Shown here: positions 6,309 through 9,233 of the stretch, one piece after another
Position numbering within the stretch: the first letter of the stretch is position 1
How the letters are laid out: each line of letters begins with the position of its first letter
Source of the DNA: Bacteroidales bacterium
GTDB lineage: Bacteria > Bacteroidota > Bacteroidia > Bacteroidales > P3
NCBI GenBank assembly: GCA_017647065.1
Contig: JAGCLI010000276.1
Span: 1 to 9,233 of the forward strand
Direction of reading: 5' to 3'
DNA length: 9,233 nucleotides
Position numbers and translations under genes: made by a program
The notes under the pieces: model-generated
Seen by the model: the letters and a program-made list of their open reading frames with translations, nothing else
What the model was told of the DNA's origin: nothing
The model's database searches: none

Positions 6309-7333
6309 TAATAATAGGAATAACAGGCACAATAGGAGCAGGAAAGGGTACTATTGTAGAATTGTTAATCAAAAAAGGGTTTAAACATTATTCGGTTAGG
6401 GATTTTCTTGTTGAAGAAATCAAAAAACGTGGTTTAGAAATAAATCGCGACACGATGACTTCAACTGCAAATTCTCTAAGAGAAGAATTTGGAAACGATT
6501 ACATAGTAAAAACTATCTTAAATACTGCTATCGCAAATGGAGATGATTGTGTGATAGAAAGTATTCGCAACGATAAGGAAATAGAACTATTAAGAAACAT
6601 TCATAATTTCTATTTGTTTTCAGTAGATGCCGATATAAAAACACGCTATCAAAGAATTTCTCTTAGAAAGAGTGCAACCGATAATGTAAGTTTTGAAACC
6701 TTTGTTGAGAATGAAAAACGTGAAATGCAATCAGACAACAATAATAGTCAAAATATTGCAATCTGTATGCAGAAAGCAGATTACACTTTCAACAATGACC
6801 AAGATGTAGAATCGCTTTCAAAGCAAGTAGAAGAAGTTTTAAAACAAATGGAAAAATTTAAAAGACCTTCTTGGGACGAATACTTCATGGATTTGGCTAA
6901 TGCAGCAGCAAAAAGAGCAACTTGTGATAGAGGTAGGAGCGGTTGCGTGATTGTCAAAGACAAACAAGTACTTGTAACAGGTTATGTAGGAGCTCCAAAA
7001 GGATTACCACATTGTGATGATGTCGGACACTTGTTTAAGCAAATGATAAATGAAGATGGAAGCATTAGTAATCATTGTGTGAGAACCGTTCATGCAGAAC
7101 AAAATGCAATTTGTCAAGCTGCAAGAAGGGGAATAGCACTTGATGGAGCTACTCTTTATTGTAAAATGACTCCTTGTAGAACTTGTGCGATGATGATAAT
7201 AAATTGTGGAATCAAAAGAGTGGTTTGTCAAATGAAATACCACGCAGGAAAAGATTCAGAACAAATGTTTGCACAAGCAGGAGTTCAATTAGATTTCTTT
7301 AATGATGAAGTATTGAAATACGACAAACAATAA
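6305..7333 (+). CDS. P-loop kinase-like domain fused to deoxycytidylate (dCMP) deaminase
   Basis: A 342-residue two-domain protein. Residues 1 to about 180 form a P-loop nucleotide-kinase-like domain: GTIGAGKGT (8-16) is the Walker A loop with Lys14, followed by RDFLVEEIKKRGLEI (32-46) and LREEFGNDYIV (58-68), a pattern I associate with dephospho-CoA-kinase-like and archaeal UPF0200 kinases. Residues from about 187 on are a zinc-dependent dCMP deaminase: RPSWDEYFM (187-195), CDRGRSGCVIV (207-217), GYVGAPKGLPHC (226-237), the zinc and catalytic HAE at 263-265, and TPCRTC (289-294) giving Cys291 and Cys294. The deaminase would convert dCMP to dUMP for thymidylate synthesis. Standalone dCMP deaminases have only about 150 residues, so the kinase half is an addition. 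A similar order occurs in AvcD/DcdV anti-phage deaminases, which are longer. Coupled to purE by ATGA and followed by a strong terminator. Confidence 0.9.
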   Translation: MIIIGITGTIGAGKGTIVELLIKKGFKHYSVRDFLVEEIKKRGLEINRDTMTSTANSLREEFGNDYIVKTILNTAIANGDDCVIESIRNDKEIELLRNIHNFYLFSVDADIKTRYQRISLRKSATDNVSFETFVENEKREMQSDNNNSQNIAICMQKADYTFNNDQDVESLSKQVEEVLKQMEKFKRPSWDEYFMDLANAAAKRATCDRGRSGCVIVKDKQVLVTGYVGAPKGLPHCDDVGHLFKQMINEDGSISNHCVRTVHAEQNAICQAARRGIALDGATLYCKMTPCRTCAMMIINCGIKRVVCQMKYHAGKDSEQMFAQAGVQLDFFNDEVLKYDKQ

Positions 7334-7345
7334 GAAAAATAAAAC

Positions 7346-7390
7346 AAAGAGATAATGAATTATCTCACTAAGATAATTCATTATCTCTTT
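7346..7390. terminator. Bidirectional intrinsic terminator with a perfect 20-bp stem
   Basis: Arms 7346-7365 and 7371-7390 are perfectly complementary over 20 bp around a 5-nt loop (CACTA). Downstream on the plus strand lies T-rich sequence (7388-7390 and 7398-7412); on the minus strand the stem is followed by TTTGTTTTATTTTTC. It sits between the stops of two convergent genes, 12 bp after the deaminase and 20 bp after yidD, so it can end both transcripts. The stem is almost entirely A/T. Confidence 0.85.
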
Positions 7391-7398
7391 AAGATAAT
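7350..7398. repeat. 21-bp tandem palindromic repeat within the terminator
   Basis: AGATAAT starts at 7350, 7371 and 7392, exactly 21 bp apart. Units 7350-7370 and 7371-7391 match at 17 of 21 positions and each holds the palindrome AGATAATnnATTATCT; the third copy is only a half. The two central bases differ as GA and TC, which are complementary, so the units also pair with each other into the long stem. Confidence 0.75.
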
Positions 7399-7410
7399 TT
7401 GTCTTTTCTT

Positions 7411-7641
7411 TTAAGGAACGGGGTCATATCCACTTCCACCCCAAGGATGACAACGAAGAATTCTTCTTATTGCCAAATAAAGTCCTTTAAATGGTCCATG
7501 CTTTTTTATAGCCTCTATTGCGTATTGCGAACACGTAGGAGTAAATCTACAAGAAGGCGGTTTTAGTGGTGAAATCGCTACTTGATAAAATCTTATCAAA
7601 GCCAAAAATACAAAAGAAAAAACTTTCTTAATTATTTTCAC
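7411..7641 (-). CDS. yidD: Membrane protein insertion efficiency factor YidD
   Basis: A 76-residue YidD, normal length for this small family, which sits at the inner face of the cytoplasmic membrane through an amphipathic N-terminus and assists the YidC insertase. The family core is intact: [25 protein letters not shown] (about 17-41), [20 protein letters not shown] (57-76), with conserved Cys31, Cys37 and Cys64. The start is GTG at 7641; no in-frame ATG fits, and the GTG gives the expected basic-hydrophobic beginning [15 protein letters not shown]. It overlaps the end of rnpA by 14 bp, suggesting coupled translation. rnpA-yidD adjacency is conserved across many bacteria; the usual rpmH upstream and yidC downstream neighbours are not here, as is common in Bacteroidota. 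Confidence 0.93.
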   Translation of the reverse strand: MKIIKKVFSFVFLALIRFYQVAISPLKPPSCRFTPTCSQYAIEAIKKHGPFKGLYLAIRRILRCHPWGGSGYDPVP

Positions 7642-8023
7642 TAAATATCTTTTTTTCTATTGTAGAAAGGATTTCTTTAACCTTTTGTTCGGTTAAGGAA
7701 TAATCAGGCATAATTTTTGAAACTAAGGCAATGCTGATAAATAATTGAGAAGAAGAATTTTTTATCTTTTCTTCAAGAGAATGTTTGTTTAATCTGTAAG
7801 CTTCTCTTAAAAGTCTTTTTGCACGATTACGATTAACGGCTAATTTTTGATAGCGTTTTGGAGCAATAATCAATACCGACATATTAGAATTTTCAGGATT
7901 TTGCTCCTTGTTATAAATAAATCTTACGCTAAAAGGATAAGCCATAAACTTATCTCCCTTAGCGTATAGATTTTCTATTTGTTTGACGTTATTAAGTCTT
8001 TCTCCCTTAGGGAAATTATTCAT
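7628..8023 (-). CDS. rnpA: Ribonuclease P protein component RnpA
   Basis: A 131-residue RNase P protein, which binds the catalytic RNA and helps it trim the 5' leader of precursor tRNAs. It begins [12 protein letters not shown], the usual start of the family; Phe33-Phe35 region ([10 protein letters not shown], 29-38) forms the central sheet, and the RNA-binding signature is [17 protein letters not shown] (61-77). I choose the ATG at 8021-8023, which overlaps the hemD stop by 8 bp (ATGAATAA). An in-frame ATG at 8164 would add 47 basic residues read from the repeat-coding tail of hemD in another frame; it lacks family resemblance and I treat it as open by chance, though it deserves a look. yidD follows with a 14-bp overlap. 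The RNA partner gene rnpB is not in the window. Confidence 0.93.
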   Translation of the reverse strand: MNNFPKGERLNNVKQIENLYAKGDKFMAYPFSVRFIYNKEQNPENSNMSVLIIAPKRYQKLAVNRNRAKRLLREAYRLNKHSLEEKIKNSSSQLFISIALVSKIMPDYSLTEQKVKEILSTIEKKIFSENN

Positions 8024-8945
8024 CTTTGGTTTTAGATGTTTTCTTTGAGGTTGTTTTTTTTGTAGCAGTAGTTTTAGTTGTTGAGGTTTTTTTTGTAGCA
8101 GTTGCTTTTTTTGTGGTAGTAGTTTTAGTGGTTGAGGTTTTTTTCTTTGCTTTAAACTCTGCATCTATTTTTGCCATCCATTCTTTTCTTTCTTCGGTAG
8201 TCAAAGACAAGAAATTATCTATTGCCATTATCATTGAAGGAGCTTCTTTTGTAGGAGCAGGAATGTAGGATTTAAGTTTTGCAGATTTTAAAGCAGTTTG
8301 AGTTGTTGTTCCAAAGGCAGCAATGAAAATATCCTCTGAAGTAATTTCTGGAAAGCTTTGAATAAAAGATTTAACTCCTATTGGACTGAACATTGCTATC
8401 ATATCAAATTTTTTAATATCAATATTGCTTAAATCTTTTGGCTCTGAACGGTACATAACCGCTTTTGTATATTTTATTTTGGCAGTATCCAACAAAGTAA
8501 AGTAATCAATAGAAGAGTCTTCTGCACAAGGAATAATGAAATTCTCTTCTTTGTGTTTTGCAATTACTTCTACCAAATCTTTAAATGTAAGTTTGCCATA
8601 GAATATCTTTCTTTTACGATATTGAACATAGTTTTGCATATAATTAGCGACAGTCTCAGTTATGCAAAAATATTTCATTGTTTCTGGAATCGTTAAACGA
8701 AGTTCTTTTGCTAAACGGAAATAATTGTCAACAGATAATTTGCTTGTAAATATAACTGCACTATGGTCCAAAAGAGAGATTTTAGCATCTCTAAACTCTC
8801 TATTGCTAATACCTACTACATCAAAAAATTTGTAAAACGTAAATTCAACTTCGTATTTGCTTGAAAGGGCTTTGTATTGATTTTTCAACAAATCTGTTGG
8901 CTCAGGTTGAGAAATTAAAATGTTTTTAATCGTTCTTTCTATCAT
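8016..8945 (-). CDS. hemD: Uroporphyrinogen-III synthase with a Lys/Thr-rich C-terminal tail
   Basis: A 309-residue HemD-family protein of the Bacteroidota type, which closes and inverts ring D of hydroxymethylbilane to form uroporphyrinogen III in haem and sirohaem synthesis. IKNILISQPEP (6-16), LLDHSAVIFTSKLSVDNYFRL (58-78), FCITETVA (93-100), FIIPCAEDSS (136-145), MFSPIGVKSF (185-194) and FIAAFGTTTQTAL (207-219) follow the two-domain family layout. The family has very low conservation and few fixed catalytic residues, so the call rests on overall pattern and on gene order. Residues 268-309 are an added tail of almost only Lys, Thr, Ser and Ala, with 14 lysines in 42 residues and two 17-residue repeats. 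The stop overlaps the rnpA start by 8 bp. Other haem genes are absent here, so activity is inferred. Confidence 0.85.
   Translation of the reverse strand: MIERTIKNILISQPEPTDLLKNQYKALSSKYEVEFTFYKFFDVVGISNREFRDAKISLLDHSAVIFTSKLSVDNYFRLAKELRLTIPETMKYFCITETVANYMQNYVQYRKRKIFYGKLTFKDLVEVIAKHKEENFIIPCAEDSSIDYFTLLDTAKIKYTKAVMYRSEPKDLSNIDIKKFDMIAMFSPIGVKSFIQSFPEITSEDIFIAAFGTTTQTALKSAKLKSYIPAPTKEAPSMIMAIDNFLSLTTEERKEWMAKIDAEFKAKKKTSTTKTTTTKKATATKKTSTTKTTATKKTTSKKTSKTKDE
8043..8144 (-). repeat. 51-bp tandem repeat encoding the HemD tail
   Basis: Two units (8094-8144 and 8043-8093) each encode 17 residues beginning KKTSTTKT. Between 8062-8093 and 8113-8144, exactly 51 bp apart, 29 of 32 bases agree. Because 51 is a multiple of three, a gain or loss of one unit would keep the hemD frame, making this a candidate length-variable site. 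Confidence 0.8.
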
Positions 8946-8964
8946 AAATATCTTCGCTATTTTC

Positions 8965-9233
8965 TTAAAAAATCCACCTATAAACTAACAATAAAGGTAG
9001 GATTTCGAGGGTGCAAAGATACGAAAAAAGATAAATATGAAAAAATTTGGGGAATTTTATGATGATATACAATCCTCTAAAAGCCCTAATAATAGACATT
9101 AGAACAAATAATGACAAAGAAATTATCAACAAAATAAGTTTGTAAGATTCGTGAGTAAACAATGATGCAAAAATAGGTAGAATAAGCAATAGAGAAGAAA
9201 AACTCATATAAACTAATAAATTATTTATGTAGG
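8965..9233 (-). CDS. DUF4271 membrane protein, C-terminal part (start outside window)
   Basis: The frame is open from the right edge to a TAA at 8965-8967, giving the last 88 or so residues; an internal ATG at 9207 is unlikely to be the start, because the preceding codons (YINNLLVY) continue the frame. Three hydrophobic stretches look membrane-spanning: around FSSLLLILPIFASLF, LILLIISLSLFVLMSII, and IYLFSYLCTLEILPLLLVY near the end. The last one, with YLCTLEILPLL, resembles the ending of the Bacteroidota family DUF4271, an integral membrane protein of unknown role commonly found just upstream of hemD in Bacteroidales. The gap to hemD is 19 bp, consistent with an operon. Family assignment is from memory of this motif and the gene order. 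Confidence 0.75.
   Translation of the reverse strand, partial: YINNLLVYMSFSSLLLILPIFASLFTHESYKLILLIISLSLFVLMSIIRAFRGLYIIIKFPKFFHIYLFSYLCTLEILPLLLVYRWIF
9014..9021 (-). promoter_or_regulatory. Possible internal promoter for hemD-rnpA-yidD
   Basis: The minus strand reads TATCTTTG followed by CACC, a very good Bacteroidota -7 element, 69 bp before the hemD ATG. It lies inside the DUF4271 coding region, where the same bases encode Tyr-Leu-Cys-Thr of the conserved YLCTLEI motif, so the match may be due to protein constraint. The -33 region is T-rich without a clear TTTG. Confidence 0.35.

Noticed and set aside
7334..7410. Small CRISPR-like array at the tandem repeats
   Set aside because: The units are contiguous 21-bp palindromes without spacers and sit exactly where a convergent terminator is expected.
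8026..8268. Plus-strand open frame encoding Val/Phe-rich, membrane-like repeats
   Set aside because: It is the antisense reading of the Lys/Thr tail of hemD; AAA and ACN codons read backwards give Phe and Val, so the hydrophobic look is an artefact.

Overview
The window looks like a chromosomal, housekeeping stretch from a low-GC member of the Bacteroidota, most likely the order Bacteroidales. Three things support this: predicted promoters carry the Bacteroidota -7 element TAnnTTTG; Shine-Dalgarno sequences are weak or absent; and the order DUF4271 - hemD - rnpA - yidD is one I recall from Bacteroidales genomes. I see no mobile element, phage gene, tRNA, rRNA or CRISPR array. A genus cannot be named from sequence alone.

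Layout. (1) 1-4912, minus strand. A partial surface-type lipoprotein gene (1-205) with its own promoter lies downstream of a tight five-gene unit read sufB -> GT9 heptosyltransferase-like -> mazG -> MBL-fold hydrolase -> small outer-membrane beta-barrel, with gaps of 1, 5, 5 and 4 bp. (2) 4913-5025, divergent control region with a perfect 17-bp palindrome, a good sufB promoter core and two TTTC/GAAA dyads in front of the rightward genes. (3) 5026-7333, plus strand: an NfsA-type nitroreductase, purE, and a P-loop kinase-dCMP deaminase fusion that overlaps purE by ATGA. (4) 7334-7410, convergent junction holding a perfect 20-bp-stem bidirectional terminator built from a 21-bp tandem repeat. (5) 7411-9233, minus strand: DUF4271 (3' part only) -> hemD -> rnpA -> yidD, with overlapping reading frames from hemD onwards.

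How the genes fit together. The sufB unit combines Fe-S cluster assembly with envelope sugar transfer, nucleotide clean-up and an outer-membrane protein; sufC, sufD and sufS are not beside it. The plus-strand unit joins a flavin reductase with purine synthesis and a deaminase that would supply dUMP. The right-hand unit links haem synthesis, tRNA processing (RNase P protein) and membrane protein insertion (YidD).

The least ordinary items are the kinase-deaminase fusion, whose domain order recalls the AvcD/DcdV anti-phage deaminases although its setting looks metabolic; the Lys/Thr-rich repeat tail on HemD, encoded by a 51-bp tandem repeat that also leaves the rnpA frame open; and the separation of sufB from sufCDS. 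I do not see a clearly new multi-gene system here.
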